29,743 nt of DNA from COMBO-56-21 sp041559015 (GTDB lineage: Archaea; Thermoplasmatota; Thermoplasmata; UBA10834): the NCBI GenBank assembly GCA_041559015.1, contig JBFFED010000019.1:1-29743 (forward strand). The letters are read 5' to 3'. The first letter of the stretch is position 1, and each line of letters starts with the position of its first letter. A program made the position numbers and the translations under genes. This document shows, one piece after another, positions 15,722 to 23,871 of this stretch. Below the pieces are notes generated by a model, which saw nothing but the letters and a program-made list of their open reading frames with translations, was not told the DNA's origin and did not search any database.

Positions 15722-16633
15722 CTATTCCTGCCTGCCCGCAGCGATCATCCGCTCGAGAGGCACGCGGGCCCTCCTTATGACCTCGGCCGACAGCTCTATC
15801 CTGAACTGCGTCTTGACGAGCGCGTCCCTCACGTCTTCGAGTGATATCTCGCGCATGTTCGGGCAGGTCGCTCTGGGTACCGCGTAGAATACCTTTCCGG
15901 GCGCCTCCTTCCTGAGCCGATGTATCATGTTCTCCTCGGTGCCGATTATGAACTCCTTCTTCGGAGAGGTCTGCACGTGCCTGAGGATGCCCTCGGTAGA
16001 GTAGGCTTGGTCAGCGAAGTCGATGACATCGGGCGTGCACTCCGGGTGCACCAGTATCTCGGCCTCAGTGTGCTGTGCCTTGAGCGCCTCGAGACTTCCC
16101 TTCGTGATGTTGACATGCGTCGGGCAGTAGCCCGGCCAGAACACCATCTCCTTGTCCTTGACGAACCTCTGGACATAGAGCCCCAGGTTGGTGTCCGGGA
16201 CGAATATGACCTTCCTGTCGGGCAGTGATTTGACGATCTTCACCGCGTTGGCCGACGTGCAGCATATGTCTGATTCGGCCTTCACCTCGGCTGAGGTGTT
16301 CACATAGGACACCACGGGCGCCCCCTGGTGCTCCGACCTGAGCGCCCTCAGCGACGAGGCATCGACCATCGCGGCCATTGGGCACCTCGCCCTCAGGTTC
16401 GGGTGCAACACGGTCTTATCAGGGTTCAGGATCTTCGCTGACTCCGCCATGAAGTCGACGCCGCAGAAGACGATGACCCTTGAAGAGGTCTTTGAAGCCT
16501 GCACGGAGAGCCCGTAGGAGTCTCCCAGGAAGTCGGAGACATCCTGAACCTCCTTCCCCTGGTAGTTGTGCCCGAGTATTATGGCGTCCTTCTCCTTCTT
16601 GAGCTGAACAATTGCGTCCTGGAGGGCATCCAC
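15722..16633 (-). CDS. nadA: Quinolinate synthase A
   Basis: 303 aa, GTG start. It condenses iminoaspartate with dihydroxyacetone phosphate to quinolinate in NAD biosynthesis. Three pseudo-symmetric domains are visible, with [4Fe-4S] ligands C84 (RARCPM), C170 (WPGYCPTH) and C257 (ATCPNM). Their spacing matches the known short NadA enzymes. Substrate-site motifs include ILGHNYQ (19-24), GDSYGLS, CGVDFMAESAKIL and HPEC. The partner genes nadB/aspartate dehydrogenase and nadC are not in the window. A TTAATAA box (minus strand, 16663-16672) lies about 30 nt before the GTG, implying a very short leader. Confidence 0.95.
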   Translation of the reverse strand: MDALQDAIVQLKKEKDAIILGHNYQGKEVQDVSDFLGDSYGLSVQASKTSSRVIVFCGVDFMAESAKILNPDKTVLHPNLRARCPMAAMVDASSLRALRSEHQGAPVVSYVNTSAEVKAESDICCTSANAVKIVKSLPDRKVIFVPDTNLGLYVQRFVKDKEMVFWPGYCPTHVNITKGSLEALKAQHTEAEILVHPECTPDVIDFADQAYSTEGILRHVQTSPKKEFIIGTEENMIHRLRKEAPGKVFYAVPRATCPNMREISLEDVRDALVKTQFRIELSAEVIRRARVPLERMIAAGRQE

Positions 16634-16662
16634 GGTCTCAGGTCTCTGGTTATCAATGGGTC

Positions 16663-16672
16663 CTTATTAATC
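16663..16672 (-). promoter_or_regulatory. Promoter (TATA) of nadA
   Basis: On the minus strand, AAATGATTAATAAGG gives an A-rich BRE and a TATA-like core about 30-40 nt before the GTG start. Confidence 0.45.
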
Positions 16673-16783
16673 ATTTCCCACGGACATGCTGCAAGCGAGG
16701 ACGGCATACGTTGTCCGCTTGACCGCTTTTCGCCCCCTAATGTCGAAGACTGACAATCGGACGATTTGCCTGGCCAGACGTCG

Positions 16784-16803
16784 CGAAAGCGATTATCTTT
16801 ATG
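16784..16803 (+). promoter_or_regulatory. Probable promoter of the kor operon
   Basis: GAAAGCGATTATCTTTATG combines an A/G-rich BRE and an AT-rich core about 50-65 nt before korD ATG 16851. The rest of the 217-nt nadA-korD gap shows no gene. Confidence 0.4.
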
Positions 16804-16850
16804 TCAATTACATTCAAATAGCGACTGGCCAATGGCAGCGGAGAGAAGCG

Positions 16851-17099
16851 ATGAAGCCAGTCATCGACCTGGGGCTTTGCAAGGCCTGCAACATCTGCGT
16901 CTACATCTGTCCCAAGAAATGCTATTCAAAGGGTGCGGACATCTCCGAAAGGGGGTACTTCGCGGCGGTGGTGAGCGCGCCCGAGAAATGCTACAACCAC
17001 GACCGGGAGGGGAAGCTGATATGTGAGCTGTGCGTCCTTGGATGCCCCGACCAGGCCATATCATGGCACCCCGAAAGCGAGGAGGAGAAGGCAAGATGA
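16851..17099 (+). CDS. korD: 2-oxoacid:ferredoxin oxidoreductase, delta (ferredoxin) subunit
   Basis: 82 aa. A two-cluster ferredoxin that carries electrons from the thiamine-dependent core to free ferredoxin. The first [4Fe-4S] motif is canonical (CKACNICVYICP, residues 8-19). The second is stretched: one Cys in EKCYNH, then 11 intervening residues, then CELCVLGCPD. Four cysteines are available, but the first CxxC spacing is replaced by a longer loop. The start at ATG 16851 follows GGAGAG; the open frame upstream has no ferredoxin-like sequence. The stop overlaps korA in an ATGA. Confidence 0.9.
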   Translation: MKPVIDLGLCKACNICVYICPKKCYSKGADISERGYFAAVVSAPEKCYNHDREGKLICELCVLGCPDQAISWHPESEEEKAR

Positions 17100-18226
17100 G
17101 GACGCCTCCAGGGGAGTACTTTCTCCAGGGCAACGAGGCTTGCGTCGAGGGCGCCGTGACCGCGGGCCTGAGGTTCTTCGCGGGGTATCCAATAACCCCG
17201 TCGACCGAGATCGCCGAGGGGCTGTCCCACAGGCTCACAGGCAAGGACGGCGTGTTCATCCAGATGGAGGACGAGATAGCGTGCATATCCGCTGTCATAG
17301 GGGCCTCCTGGGGAGGCGCAAAGGCGATGACGGCCACCTCCGGCCCTGGGTTCTCGCTCATGCAGGAGGCCATAGGGTACGCCGCAATGTCCGAGACTCC
17401 CATAGTCATCGTGAACGTGATGAGGGGTGGCCCGTCGACTGGGCAGCCCACGAGAGCCTCCCAGGGGGACGTCATGCAGACGAGATATGGCGCCCATGGC
17501 GACTACCAAGTGATCGCCTTCACCCCTGCCACCGTCCAGGAGATGTTCGACCTCACAATCGACTGCTTCAACTACTCCGAGAAGTACAGGGTACCCACAT
17601 TCCTGCTCTCGGACGCCGAGGTAGGCCATATGCGAGGGCGCCTGACGGTCCCAGAGGACATCAGGGTCGTGGACCGCAAGGAGAAGGGGCTCATGAGGCA
17701 GGACGAGGCCTATGACGTCCCGGACGACCTCGTGAGGCCGTTCCCGATCTTCGGCAGGGGACACAAGACCATGGTCTCAGGCATGACCCACACGGACAAG
17801 AACAAGATAGAGCCTGAGGACCCGAAGGTGCACACGGAGCTGGTCACGCGGCTGTCCGAGAAGGTCCTGAAGAACAGGCACGACATAAACAAGTGGGACA
17901 TCATGTGCCCGGACTCGAAGACGATGATCGTGTCATACGGTTCTGCCGCGCTCGGGGCCATGGAGGTTGCAGCAAAGGACGAGACCGTCGGCCTGCTGAG
18001 ACTCAAGAACATATGGCCATTCCCCGAGGAGATCGTGCACGAGGTCGCTGGCAAGTGCGACCGCATACTTGTCTGCGAGATGAACCTGGGCATGATGTAC
18101 TGGCAGATCAAGAGGGCGGCGCTGGAGGCCGGATGCACGAAGGTCGAGCTGCTCTCTAAGATAGGCGGTGACCCGCCCACGCCAAGCGAAGTGCGCCACA
18201 AGCTGCGGGCGATGGGGGTGGTCTGA
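17096..18226 (+). CDS. korA: 2-oxoacid:ferredoxin oxidoreductase, alpha subunit
   Basis: 376 aa. The pyrimidine-binding (PYR) half of the thiamine-diphosphate enzyme that oxidatively decarboxylates a 2-oxoacid to acyl-CoA with reduction of ferredoxin. Family motifs include the N-terminal GNEACVEGAVTAGLRFFAGYPITPSTEIAE with YPITPST, QMEDEIACISAVIGASWGGA, TSGPGFSLMQEAIG and the RGGPSTGQPTRASQGDV loop. The C-terminal domain (VSYGSAALGAM, GLLRLKNIWPFPEE) resembles transketolase C domains. The D-A-B-C order and this alpha type best fit a 2-oxoglutarate (Kor) enzyme, but a branched-chain or other 2-oxoacid substrate is not excluded. TGA overlaps the korB ATG by one base. Confidence 0.9.
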   Translation: MRTPPGEYFLQGNEACVEGAVTAGLRFFAGYPITPSTEIAEGLSHRLTGKDGVFIQMEDEIACISAVIGASWGGAKAMTATSGPGFSLMQEAIGYAAMSETPIVIVNVMRGGPSTGQPTRASQGDVMQTRYGAHGDYQVIAFTPATVQEMFDLTIDCFNYSEKYRVPTFLLSDAEVGHMRGRLTVPEDIRVVDRKEKGLMRQDEAYDVPDDLVRPFPIFGRGHKTMVSGMTHTDKNKIEPEDPKVHTELVTRLSEKVLKNRHDINKWDIMCPDSKTMIVSYGSAALGAMEVAAKDETVGLLRLKNIWPFPEEIVHEVAGKCDRILVCEMNLGMMYWQIKRAALEAGCTKVELLSKIGGDPPTPSEVRHKLRAMGVV

Positions 18227-19035
18227 TGGACGTGTTCGAGCTCTACAGGCGGGACAGATGGCCGCACGTGTTCTGCCCTGGATGCGGCAACGGCATCGTG
18301 ATGAACTGTTTCCACCGGGCGTTCAGTGACCTAGACCTCTCCCTTGACAAGACCGTTTTCGTCGGGGGCATAGGGTGCTCGTCCAGGATACCGCTTTACG
18401 TGAACTCAGACGCGCTCCACACCACCCATGGGAGGGCGATAGCCTTCGCGACTGGGCTGAAGCTGGCCAGGCCCGAGCTTAAGGTGGTCGTGTTCACAGG
18501 CGACGGTGACCTCGGGGCCATAGGCGGCAACCACTTCATCAACGCCTGCAGGCGCAACGTCGACATAACAGTCATCTGCATAGACAACAACATCTATGGC
18601 ATGACAGGAGGGCAGGCGTCCATCACCACGCCGCACAACTTCCTGTCGACCACGACACCGTATGGCAGCAAGGAGTACCCCCTCGACCTGGCTGAGATAG
18701 CCGTTGCAGCGGGTGCGAACTACGTGGCACGGTGGACCACAAGGCACGTGCACGAGCTGACCAGGTCTTTCAAGGCCGCGATGCAGAAGAGAGGGTTCGC
18801 ATTCGTCGAGGCCGTCTCCCAGTGTCCGACCAACTTCGGCCGCAGGAACAAGATGTCAGATCCCACGGCCATGCTGGAGTGGTTCAAGGAGAACTCCGTG
18901 AGGAGGGAAAAGATCAGGGCGGCTGCGATCGATCATGTCGACCTGAACATAGCGGGACAGATCACGACAGGCGAGTTCGTGGACAGGAACAGGGAGTGCT
19001 ACGAGGATCTGATCGGGGTGGGTAAGCATGAGTGA
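18226..19035 (+). CDS. korB: 2-oxoacid:ferredoxin oxidoreductase, beta subunit
   Basis: 269 aa. The thiamine-diphosphate (PP) half. CPGCGNG (17-23) contributes cluster or thiamine-site cysteines. GGIGCSSRIPLYV (48-59) and HTTHGRAIAFATGLK are conserved. The thiamine/Mg motif runs from GDGDLGAIGGNHF (92-104) to DNNIYGMTGGQ (120-130). The C-terminal SQCPTNFGRRNK fits KorB/PorB. It works with KorA, KorC and KorD encoded on either side with overlapping ends, which implies coordinated translation of the complex. Confidence 0.93.
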   Translation: MDVFELYRRDRWPHVFCPGCGNGIVMNCFHRAFSDLDLSLDKTVFVGGIGCSSRIPLYVNSDALHTTHGRAIAFATGLKLARPELKVVVFTGDGDLGAIGGNHFINACRRNVDITVICIDNNIYGMTGGQASITTPHNFLSTTTPYGSKEYPLDLAEIAVAAGANYVARWTTRHVHELTRSFKAAMQKRGFAFVEAVSQCPTNFGRRNKMSDPTAMLEWFKENSVRREKIRAAAIDHVDLNIAGQITTGEFVDRNRECYEDLIGVGKHE

Positions 19036-19606
19036 GCAGGTCCGGTTCTCCGGGTTCGGGGGCCAGGGCGTGATCCTCATGGGCATCATACTCGCGAGAG
19101 CTGCCTCGCTCTACGACCTCTCGACCGGGGAGGATGGCAAGGAGAGGCGGAAGAACGCCATACAGACGCAGTCCTACGGCCCCTCCGCGAGGGGAGGGCA
19201 CTCCAAGTGCGACGTCAAGATATCCGATCAGGAGATGCTCTATCCGTTCGTCGAAACCCCGGACTATCTGGTCATCATGTCACAGCAGGCGTTCGCCAGA
19301 TACATAAACGAGAGGCGGCCTGACACGAAGGTGATCCTGGACCCGGACATGGTCATGGACAGGCCGAAGGCAGACCTGTACCTCGTCCCTGCCACCAAAG
19401 CGGCGGAGGACATGGGCACGAGGATAGTCGCGAACGTCATCATGCTGGGCGCCTTCAGGCAGATATCGAATGTGGTCTCGTACGAGGCCCTCGAGAAGGC
19501 TCTTCTGGACGCGGTGCCCAAGGCAACGCACGACCTGAACAGGAACGCGCTGCTCGCGGGGACCAAGCTCGGGCAGGACGCACTCGACAAGAGGGGCAAG
19601 GATTAA
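19028..19606 (+). CDS. korC: 2-oxoacid:ferredoxin oxidoreductase, gamma subunit
   Basis: 192 aa. N-terminal FSGFGGQGVILMGIILARAA is the gamma-subunit signature that binds CoA. QTQSYGPSARGGHSKCDVKIS is the second conserved block. It completes the four-subunit complex and overlaps korB by 8 nt. The downstream gene, acdB, starts 36 nt later with a weak TTAAAG box at the stop of this gene. It may therefore be read from both the operon promoter and a local one. Confidence 0.92.
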   Translation: MSEQVRFSGFGGQGVILMGIILARAASLYDLSTGEDGKERRKNAIQTQSYGPSARGGHSKCDVKISDQEMLYPFVETPDYLVIMSQQAFARYINERRPDTKVILDPDMVMDRPKADLYLVPATKAAEDMGTRIVANVIMLGAFRQISNVVSYEALEKALLDAVPKATHDLNRNALLAGTKLGQDALDKRGKD

Positions 19607-19642
19607 AGGCCGCGACCACATTCTTCGGCGAGGATTGGGATA

Positions 19643-20293
19643 ATGATTATCGACGACGTGCTCAAGACGGGAAGGAAGTCCCTGGCGGAGAACGAAGTCA
19701 AGGAACTCCTCAGGGAGGCGGGCATACCGACGACCGACTTCCAGGTGGTCAAGGACTTCGCCCAGATCGACCAGAAGAAGCTCAAGTTCCCAGTCGTACT
19801 GAAGGTGTGCTCCCCCAATATACTTCACAAGACAGATGTGGGCGGCGTCGTGCTGGACGTGAACAAGGATGCCCTTGAGCAGGAGTTCTCCAGGTTGAGG
19901 GGGAAGTTCCCTCAGGAGCAGATCCTGGTCGAGTCTCACCAGGACCGGAGGGTCGAGGTGATAGTCGGCTTGATAAACGACCACACCTTCGGCCTGACAA
20001 TCATGTTCGGACTCGGGGGGATATACACGGAGGTCTACAAGGACGTCACATTCAGGATCGTGCCAATCAAGAGGGAGGATGCAGAGGAGATGCTCAGGGA
20101 GATCAAGGCTGCGCCGATCCTCGAGGGCTTCAGGAAGATCAAGGTCGACAGGGACGCGATAATCAGCACACTGCTGAAGGTCTCAGCCCTTGGCGAGAAG
20201 TACATGGACATGATAGACCAGATGGATCTCAACCCCGTGTTCGTCAAGGAGAAGGGAGCCACGGTGGTCGATGCGAAGCTCCTTCTGAGATGA
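19643..20293 (+). CDS. acdB: ADP-forming acyl-CoA synthetase, beta subunit
   Basis: 216 aa. Stand-alone ATP-grasp subunit of the ADP-forming CoA ligase. The N-terminal LAENEVKELLREAGIPT is followed by the ATP-grasp core (FPVVLKVCSPNILHKTDVGGVVLDV, with the family's conserved KTD.GGV). Next come VEVIVGLINDHTFGLTIMFGLGGIYTEV and the metal-site DLNPVFV. Its size matches known beta subunits, and it needs the alpha subunit (470 aa, at 7876) for the CoA and phosphohistidine steps. The position right after korDABC suggests that it uses the acyl-CoA made by Kor, generating ATP (inference). Confidence 0.92.
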   Translation: MIIDDVLKTGRKSLAENEVKELLREAGIPTTDFQVVKDFAQIDQKKLKFPVVLKVCSPNILHKTDVGGVVLDVNKDALEQEFSRLRGKFPQEQILVESHQDRRVEVIVGLINDHTFGLTIMFGLGGIYTEVYKDVTFRIVPIKREDAEEMLREIKAAPILEGFRKIKVDRDAIISTLLKVSALGEKYMDMIDQMDLNPVFVKEKGATVVDAKLLLR

Positions 20294-20336
20294 GCGATAT
20301 GACCCGCGAGGGGCTGCGTTCAGAAAGGTATGGAAT

Positions 20337-20936
20337 ATGATTGCGAGAGGAGGACGGACGGCCGTGGCGGTCGTCCTTGTGTGTGCAGTTCTTGCGCTCT
20401 TCGTGCACGTCTACCTAGCGGTCGCGCTCGCTGGATTCACATTGTTCCTCGCGGCCATATTCAGGGACCCCAGGAGGACCGTTGGCCACGGGATAGTGTC
20501 GCCGGCGGATGGCACAGTCCGAGACGTCAATGTAGAGAGAGGATACCTCTCAATATACCTAGCGCTGAGGAACGTGCATGTCACTCGCGCCCCGATGAGC
20601 GGTACCGTCTCGAGGACCGCCCACATCGAAGGGCGCCACTCGCCGGCATTCACCAGGAGGTCTGTGGAGAACGAGCGGCTCGAGATCACCATCTCGACCG
20701 AGTGCGGCCCCGCATCGCTCGTGCAGATGGTCGGGAGTATCGCTAGGAGGATCGTCCCCTACATAGAGGAGGGCCGCGTGCTCAGCAAGGGGGATCGCAT
20801 CAGTCTCATCAGGTTCGGCTCGAGGGTGGACATGAGGCTCCCGCCCTCGAAGTTCGAGATGAAGGTCAAGAAGGGTGACAAGGTGCGCGCCGGAGAGACC
20901 AAGATTGCGGAGGTGCGTCTTGGCGGCGTGGAGTAA
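20337..20936 (+). CDS. asd: Archaetidylserine decarboxylase proenzyme (PSD-like)
   Basis: 199 aa, the short type-II phosphatidylserine decarboxylase form. An N-terminal hydrophobic region (about residues 8-40) anchors it to the membrane. FRDPRRTVGHGIVSPADGTV is the family's opening motif, and VHVTRAPMSGTV holds the catalytic His region. The self-cleavage site is G161-S162 in IRFGSRVDMRLP, where Ser becomes the pyruvoyl group. It decarboxylates archaetidylserine to archaetidylethanolamine. It starts 43 nt after acdB, and its last 17 nt overlap the next gene, which makes the substrate. Confidence 0.92.
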   Translation: MIARGGRTAVAVVLVCAVLALFVHVYLAVALAGFTLFLAAIFRDPRRTVGHGIVSPADGTVRDVNVERGYLSIYLALRNVHVTRAPMSGTVSRTAHIEGRHSPAFTRRSVENERLEITISTECGPASLVQMVGSIARRIVPYIEEGRVLSKGDRISLIRFGSRVDMRLPPSKFEMKVKKGDKVRAGETKIAEVRLGGVE

Positions 20937-21687
20937 AGTCTCCTTCGGGGACCTCTTCACGCTTGCCAACGGCGTGCTCGGGTTCCTCGCAATAACTTAC
21001 ATCCTCGATGAGAAATTCATCGCGGCGACCAGCCTGCTGTTCCTGTCAATGCTCATGGACGGGCTCGACGGGTACATGGCGAGACGCTATGGCAGCAAGC
21101 ATTCGAGGGGACAGGTCCTGGACTCCATTTCGGACTCAATCTCATTCGCGTTCGCCCCCGCGCTCCTGATATACGCCGAATTCCACGAACCGGGAGGCAT
21201 AACGGGCATGAACTTCGCGGCGCTTGCGTGCGCGGTCGCGTTCCTCGCGACCGGGCTGTTCAGGCTCGCGAGGTTCAGCGTAGGCGGCTACCAACTGCCT
21301 CACTTCGTCGGCATGCCAGCGCCCGCTGCCGCCCTGTTGCTGCTCCTGCTCTGCCTCCTCTTCGGGACGACGGAAGGCGCCGAGGCGGACAGATACTACT
21401 TCGCCTTCTCCGAGATGGACTGGCTTGTCCTGTCCTTCGGGTTTCTGGCCAGCTTCCTCATGGCCTCTGAAATCGCGTACCCGAAGATGTCCGGGAAGAT
21501 GGCCGCGGCGACCGCATTCGCTCTCCTCCTTGCATTCACCCCGACCATTGCTGGCCTGGTCATCGTCTCCGACCAAGACTTATATACAGCGTTCTCACGT
21601 ACGGCCACAGGCGTCGCGCTGGCACTCACGCTGGTGTACGTTTTCGGGGGACCTGTCTATGAGAGACTCAAGGGAGGCCACAGCTGA
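20920..21687 (+). CDS. pssA: CDP-alcohol phosphatidyltransferase (archaetidylserine synthase)
   Basis: 255 aa. The full CDP-alcohol phosphatidyltransferase motif D-x2-DG-x2-AR-x8-G-x3-D-x3-D is present, starting DGLDGYMARR and ending GQVLDSISD. Multiple membrane helices follow. Paired with the decarboxylase, it is most likely archaetidylserine synthase (CDP-archaeol + serine). The start chosen is TTG 20920, because GGAGGTG lies 6 nt upstream. The longer in-frame GTG 20875 gives an Arg-rich non-family N-terminus. It overlaps asd by 17 nt and mptD by 29 nt. Confidence 0.9.
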   Translation: MAAWSKVSFGDLFTLANGVLGFLAITYILDEKFIAATSLLFLSMLMDGLDGYMARRYGSKHSRGQVLDSISDSISFAFAPALLIYAEFHEPGGITGMNFAALACAVAFLATGLFRLARFSVGGYQLPHFVGMPAPAAALLLLLLCLLFGTTEGAEADRYYFAFSEMDWLVLSFGFLASFLMASEIAYPKMSGKMAAATAFALLLAFTPTIAGLVIVSDQDLYTAFSRTATGVALALTLVYVFGGPVYERLKGGHS

Positions 21688-22045
21688 CGGCCACTTCGCC
21701 TGCTCTGAGACCGAGCGGGCGGCCTTCGAGGCGGGCATCAAGCTGGGCTCGATATACCACCAGTTCGTGGGCGTCCCCCTCAGGCTCGAGAACGTCGCGA
21801 CCCTGGAGAGGGCAATAGAGGCGGGGTGCAGGGTGCAGCCATTCGTGGAGAGCGTGAAGGTGAAGATAGACAGATCCAAGCTGAAGAGGAAGCGCGGGCA
21901 GTACGACTACGTGTCCCTCACAGGGGACATGTTAGATGTCGTCCTCGTCGTGCGGTACAAGGGCACGAGGGTAAGGGCGTCCATGCGCATGATAGAGGAG
22001 ATGAACTACCCATTGATGTACATCGAGAGCGTGGAACGCTCATGA
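21659..22045 (+). CDS. mptD: Archaeal dihydroneopterin aldolase (MptD / DUF372 family)
   Basis: 128 aa. FEAGIKLGSIYHQFVGVPL is the hallmark of the archaeal MptD family, unrelated to bacterial FolB. It cleaves 7,8-dihydroneopterin to 6-hydroxymethyl-dihydropterin and glycolaldehyde, toward methanopterin or folate-like cofactors. The remaining conserved segment (AIEAGCRVQPFVESVKVKID and DYVSLTGDMLDVVLVVRYKG) is intact. Start ATG 21659 is preceded by GGGGGA 8 nt upstream and overlaps pssA by 29 nt. The long open frame upstream is only read-through of the pssA region. Confidence 0.88.
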   Translation: MRDSREATADGHFACSETERAAFEAGIKLGSIYHQFVGVPLRLENVATLERAIEAGCRVQPFVESVKVKIDRSKLKRKRGQYDYVSLTGDMLDVVLVVRYKGTRVRASMRMIEEMNYPLMYIESVERS

Positions 22046-22098
22046 GCGGGCATCTGGCCTCGTTCCAGGAAGTCTGGACGACAAGATTTATGATACAC

Positions 22099-22109
22099 AT
22101 TATATATTT
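22099..22109 (+). promoter_or_regulatory. Promoter (TATA) of the THEP1-trm1 operon
   Basis: ATTATATATTT is the clearest TATA box in the window. The predicted start near 22128 lies about 25 nt before ATG 22154. Confidence 0.6.
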
Positions 22110-22153
22110 GAAAAACCATACAGAAGCCGTTTGCTCGGCCGCCTGGTGAGATC

Positions 22154-22699
22154 ATGGCAAGGGGGATAAAGGTAGGTATCACGGGGTTGCCAGGGGCCGG
22201 GAAGACTCAGGCACTCGTGAAGGTCATCGAGATGCTCGAGGAAGAGGGCCTGGTCGTAGGGGGCATGGTGACCGAACCCATAATCGAGAACGGGAAGCGC
22301 GTCGGGTTCTATGTCATGGACTGGAGAACCAAGAGGAAGGCCATCTTCGCCCATGTCGAGACCGAGTCCAAGTTCTATGTCGGCAAGTACGGGGTCAACC
22401 TCGAGAGCCTCGACACCGTCGGCGTCGAGGCGCTCAACGACGCCACCAAGAGCGCGGACGTAATCGTCATCGACGAGGTGGGCAAGATGGAGGTCGAGTC
22501 CGACAAGTTCGTGAAGGCCGTCAAGGACGCCATGGACGTCGAGAAACCGATCATACTCACGCTCCACAAGAAGTCCCGTAACCCGCTGCTCCAGGACATC
22601 CGGAGGCGTGACGATGTCCGCATACTCGAGGTCACGCCCATAAACCGCAACCTCCTGCCTTACAAGATCATCAAGCTGATGAAGGGCGAGTACGTCTGA
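22154..22699 (+). CDS. THEP1-family nucleoside-triphosphatase
   Basis: 181 aa. P-loop GITGLPGAGKTQAL (8-21), Walker B VIVIDEVGKME and the family's GGMVTEPI...GFYVMDW segment identify the THEP1 (COG1618) NTPase/nucleotide-kinase family. It hydrolyses NTPs in vitro in characterised members; the physiological role is not established. ATG 22154 follows GGTGA. The gene overlaps trm1 by one base (TGATG), so the two are cotranscribed. Confidence 0.9.
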   Translation: MARGIKVGITGLPGAGKTQALVKVIEMLEEEGLVVGGMVTEPIIENGKRVGFYVMDWRTKRKAIFAHVETESKFYVGKYGVNLESLDTVGVEALNDATKSADVIVIDEVGKMEVESDKFVKAVKDAMDVEKPIILTLHKKSRNPLLQDIRRRDDVRILEVTPINRNLLPYKIIKLMKGEYV

Positions 22700-23808
22700 T
22701 GTCCGGACTCACGAAGGTGCGCGAGGGCACCACGGACCTGCTGGTCCCCGAGGACTTCTCGAAGAAGGGGCCGGGGACAAGGACTGGTGAGGTGTTCTAC
22801 AACCGCCAGATGGAGCTCGGAAGAGACCTGTCCGTCATGTTCGGCCGGACCGTCTTCATTGAGGGACAGGCGATCCTGGATGGGCTCGCTGCCACGGGCG
22901 CGAGGGGGCTCAGGCTGGCGAACGAATGCGGCGTGCGCGCCGACTTCCAGCTGAACGACAGGGACATCAGGGCAGCTGTGCTGATGAAACAGAATGCGGA
23001 CATGAACAGCCTCGGGCACGTCCGCATACACTGCCGCGACCTGAACGGGCTCCTCGCCGAGGAGCACTTCGACTACATCGACATCGACCCGTTCGGGCCG
23101 CCGGTGGAGTTCGTGGATGCCGCGATCCAGAGCTGTAAGAACAACGGTGTGGTCGCCGTCACCGCCACCGATACCGCGCCATTGTACGGCAGCTATCCGA
23201 AGACCGCCCTCAGGAGATACGGCGCGCTGTCCTCGCGGTCCCCGTTCGCGCACGAGACGGGCCTCAGGATACTGTTGGGGTTCGTCGTGAGGGAGGCGGC
23301 CAAGCATGACAGGGCGGCTGAGCCGCTGTTGTGCTACCACGCAGACCATTACTTCAGGCTACATGTCAGGATAAGGAACGGTGCGGCCCGGGCCGATGCC
23401 TCGGTCAAGAAGCTGTGCTATGCCAGGTTCGACGCGAAGACCCTGGACCGAGGACTCTCGCCCGAAAAGGAAGGAGCCAGAGACGCCGGTCCTCTCTGGG
23501 GAGGCGCCATCCTCTCCAAGGACACCCTCAAGGGGATGAGGGCGACAGGCGACCTGGGGACGGTCACGAGGTGTTCGAAGCTGCTGGAGACCTGGAAGGA
23601 GGAGGCTTCGAAGCCAGCCCTGTTCTTCACCCTGGACGAACTCGCGAGGCGCACGAAGGTGTCGCCCCCGAAGCTCACAGAGTTCGTCGAATCGTTGAAC
23701 GAGATCGGTTCGAAGGCGTCAAGGACCCACTTTGACCCGAAAGGACTCCGGACAGATCTTTCCGCCAAGGAGCTGCTGCGGCACTACAGATCCTTCGCCA
23801 GGAAGTAG
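22699..23808 (+). CDS. trm1: tRNA (guanine26-N2)-dimethyltransferase
   Basis: 369 aa. SAM-dependent enzyme that methylates G26 of tRNA. Evidence: the N-terminal KVREGTTDLLVPED and VFYNRQMELGRDLSVMF, SAM-site GLAATGARGLRLANECG, the catalytic DIDPFGPPVEFVDAAI, and AVTATDTAPLYGSYPKTALRRYG. A C-terminal domain has LLCYHADHYFRLHVRI and a Trm1-type GPLWGGAI. Both length and motif order are complete. It is translationally coupled to the THEP1 gene upstream. Confidence 0.95.
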   Translation: MSGLTKVREGTTDLLVPEDFSKKGPGTRTGEVFYNRQMELGRDLSVMFGRTVFIEGQAILDGLAATGARGLRLANECGVRADFQLNDRDIRAAVLMKQNADMNSLGHVRIHCRDLNGLLAEEHFDYIDIDPFGPPVEFVDAAIQSCKNNGVVAVTATDTAPLYGSYPKTALRRYGALSSRSPFAHETGLRILLGFVVREAAKHDRAAEPLLCYHADHYFRLHVRIRNGAARADASVKKLCYARFDAKTLDRGLSPEKEGARDAGPLWGGAILSKDTLKGMRATGDLGTVTRCSKLLETWKEEASKPALFFTLDELARRTKVSPPKLTEFVESLNEIGSKASRTHFDPKGLRTDLSAKELLRHYRSFARK

Positions 23809-23833
23809 CCGTCTTACCCGCCCTCAATCGAAT

Positions 23834-23841
23834 GTTTAAAG
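23834..23841 (+). promoter_or_regulatory. Promoter (TATA) of purA
   Basis: GTTTAAAG in TCGAATGTTTAAAGAAG. The predicted start near 23863 gives a leader of about 9 nt. Confidence 0.5.
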
Positions 23842-23871
23842 AAGTGCCCTTGGCATCTGTCCCCGATAACG

